Shown here in pieces: positions 42,568-51,435 of a stretch of DNA of 64,000 nucleotides; the stretch's first letter is position 1, and the number at the start of each line of letters is the position of its first letter. The notes under the pieces are model-generated. The model searched no databases. It was not told the DNA's origin and saw only the letters and a list, made by a program, of their open reading frames with translations. The stretch is from contig JAEDKA010000003.1 in assembly GCA_016296065.1 (NCBI GenBank), forward strand, positions 1 to 64,000, read 5' to 3'. The DNA is from Kiritimatiellia bacterium. Its GTDB lineage: Bacteria; Verrucomicrobiota; Kiritimatiellia; RFP12; UBA1067. A program made the translations under genes and the position numbers.

Positions 42568-43326
42568 CTAGAGAGCGGCACCGGGGAAGAACGTGCCGAC
42601 GGACTTTCCGCCGAGGAGCGACTCGAGCACGCGCTTCCTGCCGTTGGCGATGAAAGTGTCGATTCCAGCGCCGACGGATGCCTTGACGGCGCGCAGCTTG
42701 GAGTCCATGCCGCCCTTGGAGAGGCTGCCCTTCTCGCCGGCCCTCACGAGCTTCGCGATGTTGCGGAAGGAATCAACCCGCGGAATTCGGCGGCCCTTCG
42801 CGTCGAGAAGTCCGTCTACGGTCGTGAGCAGCACGAGCGTGTCGGCCTTTACGAGGCGGGCGATGAGATACGACATCCAGTCGTTGTCGCCGAACGTCTT
42901 CCCCTTGAGCTCCTCGTCCGCCACGACGTCGTTCTCGTTGATTACGGGGACGATCCCGCACCTGACGAGATGGTCGAGCGACTTCTTCACATTCTGCGCG
43001 CGGTGGTGGTCCTCGAAATCGTAGTGCGTGAGAAGAATCTGCCCGATCTTCACGCCGTGCTCCGCGAAGAGGCGCTCGTACTCGTATATGAAGCGGGCCT
43101 GGCCTACGGCGGCGCACATCTGGACGTCGTTGACGTCAGCAGGGCGCGCCTTGAGCCCAAGGGCCTCGATTCCGGCGGCTACAGCGCCGGAGGAGACGAA
43201 GAACACCTCGTGCCCCGCCTTGCGCAGTGCGCTGAGCTGTGCGACGAGCCGCTTGAGCGCCGCATGGTCGGGTTTTCCGGCCTTGTTCGCGATCGCGTGG
43301 GTACCGACTTTGACTACGATTCTCAT
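42568..43326 (-). CDS. proB: Glutamate 5-kinase without PUA domain
   Basis: First step of proline synthesis, phosphorylating glutamate at the gamma position. The protein has 252 residues, ending after the amino-acid-kinase domain and lacking the C-terminal PUA domain of the 367-residue E. coli type. Motifs are VVKVGTHAI, FVSSGAVAAG, PVINENDVV, FGDNDWMSYLIA and GSLSKGGMDSKLRAVKASVGAG (kinase C-terminal loop). Its start codon lies 11 nt downstream of a TATAAT box (43338-43343). No proA is nearby. Confidence 0.9.
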   Translation of the reverse strand: MRIVVKVGTHAIANKAGKPDHAALKRLVAQLSALRKAGHEVFFVSSGAVAAGIEALGLKARPADVNDVQMCAAVGQARFIYEYERLFAEHGVKIGQILLTHYDFEDHHRAQNVKKSLDHLVRCGIVPVINENDVVADEELKGKTFGDNDWMSYLIARLVKADTLVLLTTVDGLLDAKGRRIPRVDSFRNIAKLVRAGEKGSLSKGGMDSKLRAVKASVGAGIDTFIANGRKRVLESLLGGKSVGTFFPGAAL

Positions 43327-43350
43327 AAGTGGTGAATATTATACCATATC
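43327..43350 (-). promoter_or_regulatory. Promoter of proB-ACP-NeuD
   Basis: TATGGTATAAT has its -10 box at 43338-43343, 11 nt from ATG. Confidence 0.5.
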
Positions 43351-43356
43351 GCGGAC

Positions 43357-44001
43357 TCAATCGGCGTCGCGGACGGCGTCGAGCAGATCCTCGACCATCA
43401 CGAAGCGCCCCTTGACCCGGCAGGTCACGATGCGGCCGATGAGCGCGCTTTCTATGTCAGAAATGCAGACTCCGTCCTTGCGGTCACGGAGGATGCGCAT
43501 GAGGTCTCGTCCGGTGACGCGGTACTTCTGCTCCTTGCGCGGGACGAAGAGGTCCGTGATGCGGACAAGCACCGTCACGAGCGGACGCAGCGCAACCGAC
43601 AGTACGCGGTACGTCCTCGCCATCTGCAACGTCCGGCGAAGCGGCCTTGCCGCGCACAGCATCTTCGGCATGAACTCGGAGACATACAGGACGACGAACG
43701 CCGACGCAACGCTCCATACCGCATTGCCAACGCGCGTAGGACCCAGCACCTCGAGCGCCAGCGCGGCGGATGCCGAGGAGTAGGCGACGGCCGCGAGGTT
43801 GTTTCCGATAAGAAGCGTCGTAAGCGTGCGCGACATCTCCGAGAGCGCCGCCTGCACCAACTTCGCCTTCTTCCCGCCCGCGCGGGAGAGGTGCAGCACG
43901 CGCTCGCGGCTCACGGAGAGGAAGCCCGTCTCCGCGCCCGCGCAGAACGCCGCAGTCGCCAGGGCCGCAAGCGCGGCAAGCAGCAGGAAGAACGCCGTCA
44001 T
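43357..44001 (-). CDS. CNNM-domain membrane protein, short form
   Basis: A 214-residue integral membrane protein with a CNNM/DUF21 transmembrane core (about 1-150, with CAGAETGFLSVSRERVL and LYVSEFMPKML) and a short cytosolic tail. It lacks the full CBS pair and CorC_HlyC domain carried by its upstream partner. The paired arrangement of a long and a short CNNM protein is common in bacteria and suggests a heteromeric magnesium/cation transport unit. It overlaps the upstream gene by 4 nt (ATGA). Confidence 0.85.
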   Translation of the reverse strand: MTAFFLLLAALAALATAAFCAGAETGFLSVSRERVLHLSRAGGKKAKLVQAALSEMSRTLTTLLIGNNLAAVAYSSASAALALEVLGPTRVGNAVWSVASAFVVLYVSEFMPKMLCAARPLRRTLQMARTYRVLSVALRPLVTVLVRITDLFVPRKEQKYRVTGRDLMRILRDRKDGVCISDIESALIGRIVTCRVKGRFVMVEDLLDAVRDAD

Positions 44002-45257
44002 GCGTCGTCCTCCTCAGTCCGCTCCACTGCGGCGTCCGTTTCCTCCATAAGCTCCTCGTCGGACGCAGCCGGCGTCCGCGAAAGCACCTCGAACCTGACG
44101 AGCGTAACGCGCCGACCGCGGCGTTTCAGCACCGTTGCGCGGCATCCGTCCGCCTCGATTTCCTGTCCAACGTGAGGAATGCGCTCAGCATGGTAAGTGA
44201 CCCATCCTGAAAGCCTGTCGGCATCCTCCGCCTCGAGTTCCACGTCCAGCTCGCGGTTGACCTCGTCGAGGCTGGCGCGCGCGTCTATCTCCCAGACGTT
44301 CTCGCCCTTCTTCGCGATCACGGGCTCCGCGCCCTGCGCGTCGCCGAACACCTTCGGACCCATTATAAGCTCCAGGACGTCGTTGAGCGCGATTATGCCA
44401 GCCGTGCCGCCGTATTCGTCCAGAACGACGGCGAGGCGCTTTCCGCTCTTCGCGAACACCACGAAGAGATCGTCAAGGGTCATATTCTCCGGAACGAAAA
44501 GCGCATCCTCTCGCTCGCGTGTCTTCGAATTGACGACACCCTCTATCGCATCCGGAGTGCGGCGGAACACGGGAAGGATCGTGTGCGTCGCCTTCGAAAG
44601 CGCCGCCTCGCGCGCCTCCTCCGGAAGGTCGAGGTCGTATCCCTCTATGTCCACTCGTGGCGTCATCTCGTCATTCGCGTGGAGCTCCGAAAGCCTGAGC
44701 ACGCCCTCTATCATCTCCACGTCGACTGAAAGCGAATCGTCGCTTTCCGCAGCGGATTCCAGCACGGACATAAGCTCCTCGTCGGAAAGAGCGCGCCTTT
44801 CGCGCTCAAGCGCCGGCGCGAAGGCCTGCGACGTGAAGCTGAGCGCGCGGTTGAAGGGCCTCAGGACAAAGCGCCAGAACGCGAGCAGCCTCGCGCAGAG
44901 CGGCGCAAGCTCCTCGCAGTACCGTAGCGCAAGCCGCTTCGGCGTAATCTCGCCGAAGACGAGCAGCAGCACCGTCATAGACGGCACGGCTAGCCAGGCT
45001 CCGCACGGGACGTACGCGCGGAACGCGTGGAACCCGATGGTGGAGATGGCAAAGTTTACTAGCGTGTTGCCGACGAGAAGCGTGGAAAACAGCACGGCCT
45101 TGTCGGCAAGGCATTTGGCGATGAGCGCGTCCGCGGAGGCGTTTTTCGCGCGAATCCTCTCGCGCTGCGCCCCCGTCAAAGAGAAGAGCACTGTCTCCGC
45201 TCCGGAAAAGAAGGCCGAGAGCAGAAACAGTGCCGGCAACGCAAGCAGCATCGCCAT
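43998..45257 (-). CDS. CNNM/CBS/CorC-HlyC-domain membrane protein
   Basis: A 419-residue protein. The CNNM transmembrane part (about 1-170, with SAFFSGAETVLFSLTGAQRE and LVFGEITPKRLALRY) is followed by two CBS domains (about 195-315, with MTPRVDIEGYDLD and VLDEYGGTAGIIALNDVLEL) and a CorC_HlyC domain (about 330-405). Such proteins are linked to Mg2+/Co2+ efflux or transport, and the CBS pair binds adenine nucleotides. It lies 9 nt after tsf and overlaps its short paralogue downstream. Confidence 0.9.
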   Translation of the reverse strand: MAMLLALPALFLLSAFFSGAETVLFSLTGAQRERIRAKNASADALIAKCLADKAVLFSTLLVGNTLVNFAISTIGFHAFRAYVPCGAWLAVPSMTVLLLVFGEITPKRLALRYCEELAPLCARLLAFWRFVLRPFNRALSFTSQAFAPALERERRALSDEELMSVLESAAESDDSLSVDVEMIEGVLRLSELHANDEMTPRVDIEGYDLDLPEEAREAALSKATHTILPVFRRTPDAIEGVVNSKTREREDALFVPENMTLDDLFVVFAKSGKRLAVVLDEYGGTAGIIALNDVLELIMGPKVFGDAQGAEPVIAKKGENVWEIDARASLDEVNRELDVELEAEDADRLSGWVTYHAERIPHVGQEIEADGCRATVLKRRGRRVTLVRFEVLSRTPAASDEELMEETDAAVERTEEDDA

Positions 45258-45266
45258 GCGTCAGTC

Positions 45267-46100
45267 TTAGGCGCCGAGCTGGAGGCGCGCGAAGCGCTTC
45301 ACCGTTATCGGAGCGCCGATCTCCTTGGCGACGGACGCAAGGTACTGCTCGACCGTCTGCTCGCCGTCAGCGACGTAGTCCTGCTTGACGAGGCAGATCT
45401 GGGTGCAGAACTTCTGGGCCATGCCCTTCTTGATTCCGACGAGAGCCTGCTCGGGCGGAAGCTTCCCCTTCTGCTCCTTGAGGGCGTTGAGCTTGATCTC
45501 GATCTCCGCGTCGATCTCGGACTGCGGAACGTCCTCGGGGTTGACGTACTTCGGCGCGTTAGCCGCGACCTGGAGGCACACCATGTGCGCCGCCTCGTCG
45601 AGCTTCTCGCAGGGCTTGTCGCACGCGAGCTCCACGAGCACGCCGATCTTGCCGCCCATGTGGATGTAGCCGGAGAGGCACCCCGCACCCTCGAGCACAT
45701 AGCGCTCGCTGCGGCGGATCTTCACGTTCTCGCCCGTCTTGGTGAGGAGCATCTTGTAGTCGTCGTTGAGCGTCTGCTCGATGTCCTTGCCCTGAAGAGC
45801 GACCTTGGCCGCGTCGTCGACGAACTTGATGAACGCCTCGGTCTTCGCGACGAAGTCGGTCTCGCAGTTGATCTCCGCAAGCGCCATCGACTTCTTGTCG
45901 TCCGCGACGGCAAGAGCGACGATGCCCTGCTTCGACTCCTTGTCGACGCGCTTGGCGGCGACGGCGAGTCCCTTCTCGCGGAGATACTTGACGGCCTCCT
46001 CCATGTTGCCGTTGGTGGCCGTAAGGGCCTCCTTGCACGCTCCCATTCCGGCGGCGGTCGCCTCGCGGAGCTCCTTGATCTGCTGAATAGTGATTGCCAT
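45267..46100 (-). CDS. tsf: Elongation factor Ts
   Basis: Exchanges GDP for GTP on EF-Tu. The 277 residues are the normal length. The N-terminal UBA-like domain begins ITIQQIKELREATAAGMGAC and has the conserved NGNMEEAVKYLREKGLAVAAK. The core has INCETDFVAKTEAF, GKIGVLVELACDKPCEKLDE and HMVCLQVAA. It follows rpsB after 69 nt containing a perfect palindrome, in the classic rpsB-tsf order. Confidence 0.96.
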   Translation of the reverse strand: MAITIQQIKELREATAAGMGACKEALTATNGNMEEAVKYLREKGLAVAAKRVDKESKQGIVALAVADDKKSMALAEINCETDFVAKTEAFIKFVDDAAKVALQGKDIEQTLNDDYKMLLTKTGENVKIRRSERYVLEGAGCLSGYIHMGGKIGVLVELACDKPCEKLDEAAHMVCLQVAANAPKYVNPEDVPQSEIDAEIEIKLNALKEQKGKLPPEQALVGIKKGMAQKFCTQICLVKQDYVADGEQTVEQYLASVAKEIGAPITVKRFARLQLGA

Positions 46101-46136
46101 TGTTTTAAACCTTTCTGTTCCTTGCTGAAGGGGTTC

Positions 46137-46156
46137 GGGGGAACCGGGGTTCCCCC
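46137..46156. repeat. Perfect palindrome between rpsB and tsf
   Basis: The arms GGGGGAACC / GGTTCCCCC flank a central GG. A REP-like element or an attenuator-type hairpin setting the rpsB:tsf ratio are both possible; there is no U-tract. Confidence 0.75.
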
Positions 46157-46169
46157 GTCCGTTCCAATG

Positions 46170-47183
46170 TTACTCGGCCTTCGGCGCCTCGGCAGCGGGA
46201 GCGGCCTCGGCGGCAACGGCGGCCTCAGCCTCTGCAACCTTGGCCTGGCGCTTCGCGGCGAGATCGGCCTTCGCCTTGCTCTCGGCGGCCTCCTTGGCGG
46301 CGCGCGCGGCCTTCTTGACGTCGGCGGTCACTCCGCCCTTCTTGGCGGCGGGAGCGCCCGCGGGCTTCTTGGACACAGCCTTGGCCCTGCGCTCTGCGCG
46401 GGCTGCCTTCTCGGCCTCGGCGCGCGTCTTGCTCTCCTGCTCGCGCTTGCGGCTCTCCTCGGCGGCCTTGGCGCTGTACTCCTCGTTGGCGCCCTTGATG
46501 ACCTTCGTGAGGGCGTTGATGATGAGCTCGACGCCGCGGACGGAATCGTCGTTGCCGGGGATGACGTAGTCGATCGGCTCCGGATCGGCGTTCGTGTCGA
46601 CGATCGCGACGACCGGGATGTGGAGACGCACAGCCTCCTTGACCGCATTGGCCTCGCGAACGACGTCAACGATGACGACTGCACCCGGAAGCTCAGCCAT
46701 GTCGGCGACGCCGGTGAGGTTCTTCTCGAGCTTGGCGAGCTCGCGGCGAAGCACCGAGGCCTCCTGCTTGTGCTGGGAGAGTTCGCCGCCGTTCGCCTTC
46801 GCCGTGGCCTGCAGCTGGCGCATGCGCTTGACGGAGGAGCGGATCGTCTTCGCGTTCGTGAGCGTGCCGCCGAGCCAGCGCTCGGTCATGTGGTACTGCT
46901 CGACTGACTCCGCAGCGTTCTTGACGATTTCGGAGACCTGCTTCTTCGTCGCGACGAAGAGGACCTTCTTGCCGGCAAGGATCGTGTTCTTGAGGAACTC
47001 TGCCGCCTCGTCGAGAAGAGCGACGGACTGCGTGAGGTCGATGACATGGATTCCGTTGCGCTTGTCGAAGATGTATCCTTTCATCTTCGGATTCCAGCGC
47101 TTCGTCTGATGACCGAAGTGAAGGCCGGCATCAAACATGTCCTTGAGCGTGATGCCCGTGAGGGCGGACGTAGGCATTTCCAT
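46170..47183 (-). CDS. rpsB: Ribosomal protein S2 with long Ala/Lys-rich extension
   Basis: A 30S subunit protein of 337 residues, about 100 longer than E. coli S2. The S2 core (about 1-235) has TLKDMFDAGLHFGHQTKRWNPK, VDVVREANAVKEAVRLHIPV and PGNDDSVRGVELIINALTKV. The tail is low-complexity Ala/Lys/Glu, predicted helical, rich in basic and acidic residues, and ends AAPAAEAPKAE. AAAGGAGAAAAC precedes ATG. Its promoter is at 47294-47299, leaving a leader of about 100 nt that may carry S2 autoregulation. Confidence 0.95.
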   Translation of the reverse strand: MEMPTSALTGITLKDMFDAGLHFGHQTKRWNPKMKGYIFDKRNGIHVIDLTQSVALLDEAAEFLKNTILAGKKVLFVATKKQVSEIVKNAAESVEQYHMTERWLGGTLTNAKTIRSSVKRMRQLQATAKANGGELSQHKQEASVLRRELAKLEKNLTGVADMAELPGAVVIVDVVREANAVKEAVRLHIPVVAIVDTNADPEPIDYVIPGNDDSVRGVELIINALTKVIKGANEEYSAKAAEESRKREQESKTRAEAEKAARAERRAKAVSKKPAGAPAAKKGGVTADVKKAARAAKEAAESKAKADLAAKRQAKVAEAEAAVAAEAAPAAEAPKAE

Positions 47184-47411
47184 TTTGTTTTCTCCTTTAA
47201 TCCTTGTTTTTTAGAGATTAATCCGCTTTGGCCGAGGATGGACTACCCCTGCTCATTCGCTTCATCCCGCCCACCGTGGGCAGAATGGCGGATAGTATAC
47301 CAAAAACGCCGGCACCTGCGCAAGGGGGCGTCGTTTTTTGGTATAATGTTGTCAGAAAGCAGTCGAGGCAGTCCCTAACTTTGCGTCGGCAGACAGAAAG
47401 GCAGGTATCAT
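47184..47411. promoter_or_regulatory. Divergent promoters of rpsB and the lipoprotein gene
   Basis: On the minus strand TTTTTGGTATACT (-10 at 47294-47299) drives rpsB with a leader of about 100 nt. On the plus strand TTTTTTGGTATAAT (-10 at 47342-47347) drives the lipoprotein with a leader of about 60 nt. The two -10 regions form an inverted repeat (GTATACCAAAAACG / CGTTTTTTGGTATA). Confidence 0.6.
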
Positions 47412-48152
47412 ATGAACAACAGGAACGACAAAACCATCGCGGTCGTGGCCGCAGCACTTGCGGCATGCGCGCTCACTGGCTGCAGGAGCTATCCGCCCAC
47501 AATGCGCAGCTCGAGCTATGTTACCTATCCCACCTCGTCTACAACCTATGTCTCGCCCGCCTCGTACGCACCGACCTATGTCGCGGAGCCGGGCGTGACC
47601 ACCTCGACATACGTGACGGAACCCGTCGCCGTCGGCACTTCCACGACCTACGTTGAATCCTACTACAACGACCCCTACTACTATGGCCCCGGTTATTACG
47701 GCCCTGTATACTACGACGGGGGCGTTCCCCCGCCGCGCCACCACCACCACGGCCGCGGACCTGAACACGGTTACGGGAGAGGCCCGGTGATGCCTCCGCG
47801 CGGAGCCGGCCCGGCGCGCGGTCCGTCTCCGCACTCGTCCGCCAACGCCGTTGCGCAGCGCGCCGCCGAAATCCAGAGGAACGCCGCCGCTCGCAAGATC
47901 GAAGCCGCCCGCCAGGGCGCGGCGATGCGGGCTAGCGCAGCCAGAAACGCAGCGGCAATGCAGGCTAGCGCAGCCAGAAACGCGGCAGCGGCGCGCAACG
48001 CGCAGGCCGCGCGGGGCGCACAGGCGGCCCAGGCCGCCGCAGCGCGCAATGCGGCGGCGGCAAGGAACGCCGCCGCAAGGAACGCCGCAGCCGCCAGAAA
48101 CGCCGCGGCAGCAAGAAACGCCGCGGCAGCGCGCGGGATGCGCCGACGCTAG
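47412..48152 (+). CDS. Lipoprotein with Ala/Arg/Asn repeat tail
   Basis: A 246-residue protein with a signal peptide ending in the lipobox LTGC (Cys near 24), so it is probably lipid-anchored. A Tyr/Thr/Ser-rich region (about 30-105, SYVTYPTSSTTYV, YYNDPYYYGPGYYGPVYY) leads to a HHHHG/RG-rich stretch. The C-terminal half repeats ARNAAAA-like units, ending RGMRRR. Function unknown; the tail is strongly basic and might bind polyanions or peptidoglycan. AAAGG precedes ATG. The 3' end overlaps the convergent glycosidase gene by 4 nt. No homologous family was recognised. Confidence 0.75.
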   Translation: MNNRNDKTIAVVAAALAACALTGCRSYPPTMRSSSYVTYPTSSTTYVSPASYAPTYVAEPGVTTSTYVTEPVAVGTSTTYVESYYNDPYYYGPGYYGPVYYDGGVPPPRHHHHGRGPEHGYGRGPVMPPRGAGPARGPSPHSSANAVAQRAAEIQRNAAARKIEAARQGAAMRASAARNAAAMQASAARNAAAARNAQAARGAQAAQAAAARNAAAARNAAARNAAAARNAAAARNAAAARGMRRR

Positions 48153-50506
48153 CGTGCAAGAAGTCTGGCACGCGAAAGCATGGAACGTTCGCCGGACTTG
48201 AGAGGAACCTTGATCCACCCAAGGGAGGGCGTCTCGCCGGAAAGCGGACGCCTTCTTTCTTCCTTCGTCTCGGCGAGAACGGACACCGTCGTGTCCCATG
48301 CCGTCGTGTTGACGAGCTCCAGCGATCCGTCGATCCAACGCGCCTCGATGCGGTCGATTGCGCGAACATCGGCGGAGTCTCCGTCTAGAAGCACGTAGAC
48401 TCCGGGATTCTCCATCATCTCCATCGCGACGGTCGAGCACCAGTTCAAGTTCGAGTCCCCTTCGTCGATCGAGTTGCCGATTCCGGAGCGCTCCTCCCAG
48501 TCGCCGGTGTTGACGCGCTCGCTCACCGCGCCGTTCGTTCCGTCGGGGATGACGGGATGCAGCGGAGTATGCACGTACTGCCCGCAACCGCGCGCGCTGT
48601 CGCGCATGAGCTCGAACACCCGAACGTCGTCCGTAGCCCTCCAGACGCGAAGGAAGACGTCATGGCCCCAGAAGAACGGACCAGGCGCGCCGTGGCGGTT
48701 CTGAAGGTTCGCCCACACGGCGCCGGTCGTATGCGTGCCGAGGCGACCTTCGCGCGAGTCGGGCGGGAGCGGATAGTCCCACGCGTCGACCCATGTCGCG
48801 TACAACGCCACCGCGTCGCGCGCGGCCTTGAGCCACTTTACGTCGCCCGTGTTCTCCCACAGGCGCTCGAAACTGACGGCGAGTTCGCCGATGGACTCGC
48901 TGTCCGGACACTGCAGCGCCTCGCACGGTCCGCCACCCGAATAACCCTTTTCGAGGTGATTCTTGAGAAAATAGTCCCCGATCTCCGCCGCAGCTGCGGC
49001 GTACATTCCTCCGCCGAACTCCCGCTCGCACAGCAGCAGCGCCGCCGGAACGAGCGCGCCGTTAGTCGAGTTCCACGTCACGATGCGGCCGGTATCCGCG
49101 TCAAGGAAGTGCCCGAGCTGTCCGTTCTCCTTCCACACCTTCACGAGCGCGTCGGCGGCGCGGCGGCACATTTCGCGCCACTCCGCGCGGACCGGATAGC
49201 CCAGGCGCTCCATCGCGCGAACCTGCTGCAGGACGGCGCATATCGCAACGGACTGCCGGCGGACCATTGTGTGGACGCGGTACTTCACCGGATCGGGATA
49301 CGCATCGCCGAAAATCTCCTTCCCGCGGCGAATGGCGTAGAAGAATCCACTCGCGCCCTGCATGGACTCCATCGCGTCGAAGGTGCGGGAGACACGGCGG
49401 ATACGCTCCGCATTCGGGGCGAGGACGTACGGAAGCGAGTGGTGTGGAGCACCGCACCATCCGATCTGTAGATGCCAGAAGATGCAGTCGGAGTCAGGCT
49501 TGTCGGCGATGTACTCTACGCCGTCTTTCGAATACCACTTGTCGGCGTCGTAGTGTCCGAGAACATACTCACAGAGCTTTCCGAAAGGCTCTATGCGCGG
49601 ACTCTCCCCCCGCGGCGTGATGTCCTTGCGGTGCGAGAAGACGAAGTCGAGGTATTCGTTCACGTCGGCGGCGCTGCACTCGAGGCGGAGAATGCCGAGC
49701 GGAACCTTGCGCGCGGGGTCGGCGGGACGGTCGTCGGACGGCACGAAGCGAGTCATCCTGTACATGCGCGAGCGCACGCCCGGCGCGGAGACGCGGAATG
49801 TGCACTTCCCGGATGCGGGATCCTCCTCAATGGCAAACCCAGTCTCGCCGGCTTCAGTGAATGGATCCGCAAGGATCACGACGCCCCTTCTGGCCCGCGG
49901 ATCGAACCAGCCGAGGAGCGGAGCGGACGAGTCGCCCGCAAGCCACTCGATCTTCGCCGGGGCGCCGTCCGTCGAAAGACGGTAGAGGTCCGCCATCGTC
50001 ACCGGCATGTCGGGAGAGCTTTCGAGGAGGTACGGCGGATACTTCATCGGCACGACGCGGAAGCGGTTCCCGCCGTAGCACACGGTCGGCGCGAACGGCC
50101 AGCAGTTGGTGGTCCATCCTGAAACCGTCTCCTCGTAGACGTTCGTCACGACGAACGACCTGCCGTTCTCCGCCGTCGGCGCGGCCGACGCGAAGGGAGC
50201 GGACAGGAGCAGCGCGGCCGCGAGCGTCGGAGCCGCAGCGCGCGACGCGGCGATGTCGAAGCGCCGGTTGCGGAAATAGAGCGCAATGTCGACTGCAACG
50301 ACGAAGAACAGAGCGACATACATCCAGATCACCCAGTTGCAGTCGTTGAGGATCTTGTGGACGATTCCGAAGACGTATCCAAGCTCGACAAGCAGCATGA
50401 ACATTATGCTCTTTCCTTTCGCGCTCCTGGAGCGCAGTGACTTCGCAATTGAAAACGGCCACGAGAAGCCAAAGCAAACCAGCATCATGAATTCAAATAT
50501 GCCCAT
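48149..50506 (-). CDS. SemiSWEET-like membrane domain fused to a six-hairpin-glycosidase-like domain
   Basis: One open frame of 785 residues. Residues 1-85 match the three-helix SemiSWEET/PQ-loop-like proteins that normally occur alone as about 85-residue genes: helices about 4-24, 34-54 and 58-78, with FGFSWPFSIAKSLRSRSAKG and GYVFGIVHKILNDCNWVIWM. A fourth hydrophobic segment (about 92-108) resembles a signal sequence. The remaining 670 residues have an N-terminal beta-sandwich and an (alpha/alpha)6-barrel-like half (FWHLQIGWCGAPHHSLPYVL, ATGRIVTWNSTNGALV-like, SIGELAVSFERLWENTGDV). No catalytic pair can be named with certainty, and no specific GH family was identified. AAGG precedes ATG. 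Confidence 0.65.
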   Translation of the reverse strand: MGIFEFMMLVCFGFSWPFSIAKSLRSRSAKGKSIMFMLLVELGYVFGIVHKILNDCNWVIWMYVALFFVVAVDIALYFRNRRFDIAASRAAAPTLAAALLLSAPFASAAPTAENGRSFVVTNVYEETVSGWTTNCWPFAPTVCYGGNRFRVVPMKYPPYLLESSPDMPVTMADLYRLSTDGAPAKIEWLAGDSSAPLLGWFDPRARRGVVILADPFTEAGETGFAIEEDPASGKCTFRVSAPGVRSRMYRMTRFVPSDDRPADPARKVPLGILRLECSAADVNEYLDFVFSHRKDITPRGESPRIEPFGKLCEYVLGHYDADKWYSKDGVEYIADKPDSDCIFWHLQIGWCGAPHHSLPYVLAPNAERIRRVSRTFDAMESMQGASGFFYAIRRGKEIFGDAYPDPVKYRVHTMVRRQSVAICAVLQQVRAMERLGYPVRAEWREMCRRAADALVKVWKENGQLGHFLDADTGRIVTWNSTNGALVPAALLLCEREFGGGMYAAAAAEIGDYFLKNHLEKGYSGGGPCEALQCPDSESIGELAVSFERLWENTGDVKWLKAARDAVALYATWVDAWDYPLPPDSREGRLGTHTTGAVWANLQNRHGAPGPFFWGHDVFLRVWRATDDVRVFELMRDSARGCGQYVHTPLHPVIPDGTNGAVSERVNTGDWEERSGIGNSIDEGDSNLNWCSTVAMEMMENPGVYVLLDGDSADVRAIDRIEARWIDGSLELVNTTAWDTTVSVLAETKEERRRPLSGETPSLGWIKVPLKSGERSMLSRARLLAR

Positions 50507-50541
50507 TGTATATTGCCTTTTTCAACTCTTCGACATTGCCA

Positions 50542-51435
50542 TCACAAATCCCTTGACCGCATGAGGGCAAGCCCGGCGATGGCGGCGGCAAGCACTGCGG
50601 GGAGAGCGGCAAGCGCCGCCACGGCGACATAGGACGCGGGGATAGTACCGTCGCCCGAAAGAGCTTCGGAGAGGCAGTAGTTTCCGGCGAACGGAATGAA
50701 CGCGCACACGAGGAGCGCAGAGACCGCCGTCGCCGCGTTGGTCCTGAGACGCACTGCCGCGGCCGACGCGGCGGCGGCGAAGAACGCAGGGGGAATCCAG
50801 AGAAGCACTATCGCCGGAAGTAGCCGCGCGATGCCCTCAAAGTCCGGACGGTACGCGACGGACGCGACGGATATCGCAACGGTGGAGAGAAACGCGCTAA
50901 GTGCGAAGCGGAAGTTCGCCGCACGGTTGAGGACTGCTCCGATCACGTACGGAGCGACCACAGCCGCAACGCCGAGGGCGTAGGACGGCCCCCACAGACG
51001 CGGAATGTCGCCGGTCTTCCTTGCCACGACCGCGCCTATGCTTGCACCGTTCACGATCGTCGCCGTTACCGCTCCTAGCGCGACTGCGAAGAGCGCGAAC
51101 GCGGCAAATGCGCCGCACGCCTTTGCAAGAAAGAACTGCGCACGGGAGACTGGATGCGACAGCACGACGGCAGCGGTTCCGCTTTCAAGCTCGCGGCGCA
51201 TGGACCGCACTGCGCCGGAGACGACAAAGACTGTCCCGCCGATCAGCAGCGCGGAAAGTCCCGCATCGCGCGCCATGCGCGTCGCCTCGCCGAACTGGTG
51301 GTAGTGGAAGGCGGGAGCGAACACCGCGAGCGCAAGCGCGGCGGACAATAGCAAAAGCGACAGCGGCTCGCTGATGATCTCGAGCGCCGTCGCTTTCGTG
51401 ATCGAGACAAAACGCCTCACTGTCCCCATCCGCAT
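50542..51435 (-). CDS. ABC-2-type transporter permease
   Basis: A 297-residue integral membrane protein with about six helices, the N-terminal cytosolic KATALEIISEPLSLLLL and the ABC-2 permease segment MRRELESGTAAVVLSHPVSRAQFFLAK. This pattern is typical of GldF/NosY-like permeases. No ATP-binding subunit lies next to it, so its partner must be encoded elsewhere. The start (MRMGTV or MGTV) lies inside the end of the upstream gene, so it is probably translationally coupled. Confidence 0.75.
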   Translation of the reverse strand: MRMGTVRRFVSITKATALEIISEPLSLLLLSAALALAVFAPAFHYHQFGEATRMARDAGLSALLIGGTVFVVSGAVRSMRRELESGTAAVVLSHPVSRAQFFLAKACGAFAAFALFAVALGAVTATIVNGASIGAVVARKTGDIPRLWGPSYALGVAAVVAPYVIGAVLNRAANFRFALSAFLSTVAISVASVAYRPDFEGIARLLPAIVLLWIPPAFFAAAASAAAVRLRTNAATAVSALLVCAFIPFAGNYCLSEALSGDGTIPASYVAVAALAALPAVLAAAIAGLALMRSRDL

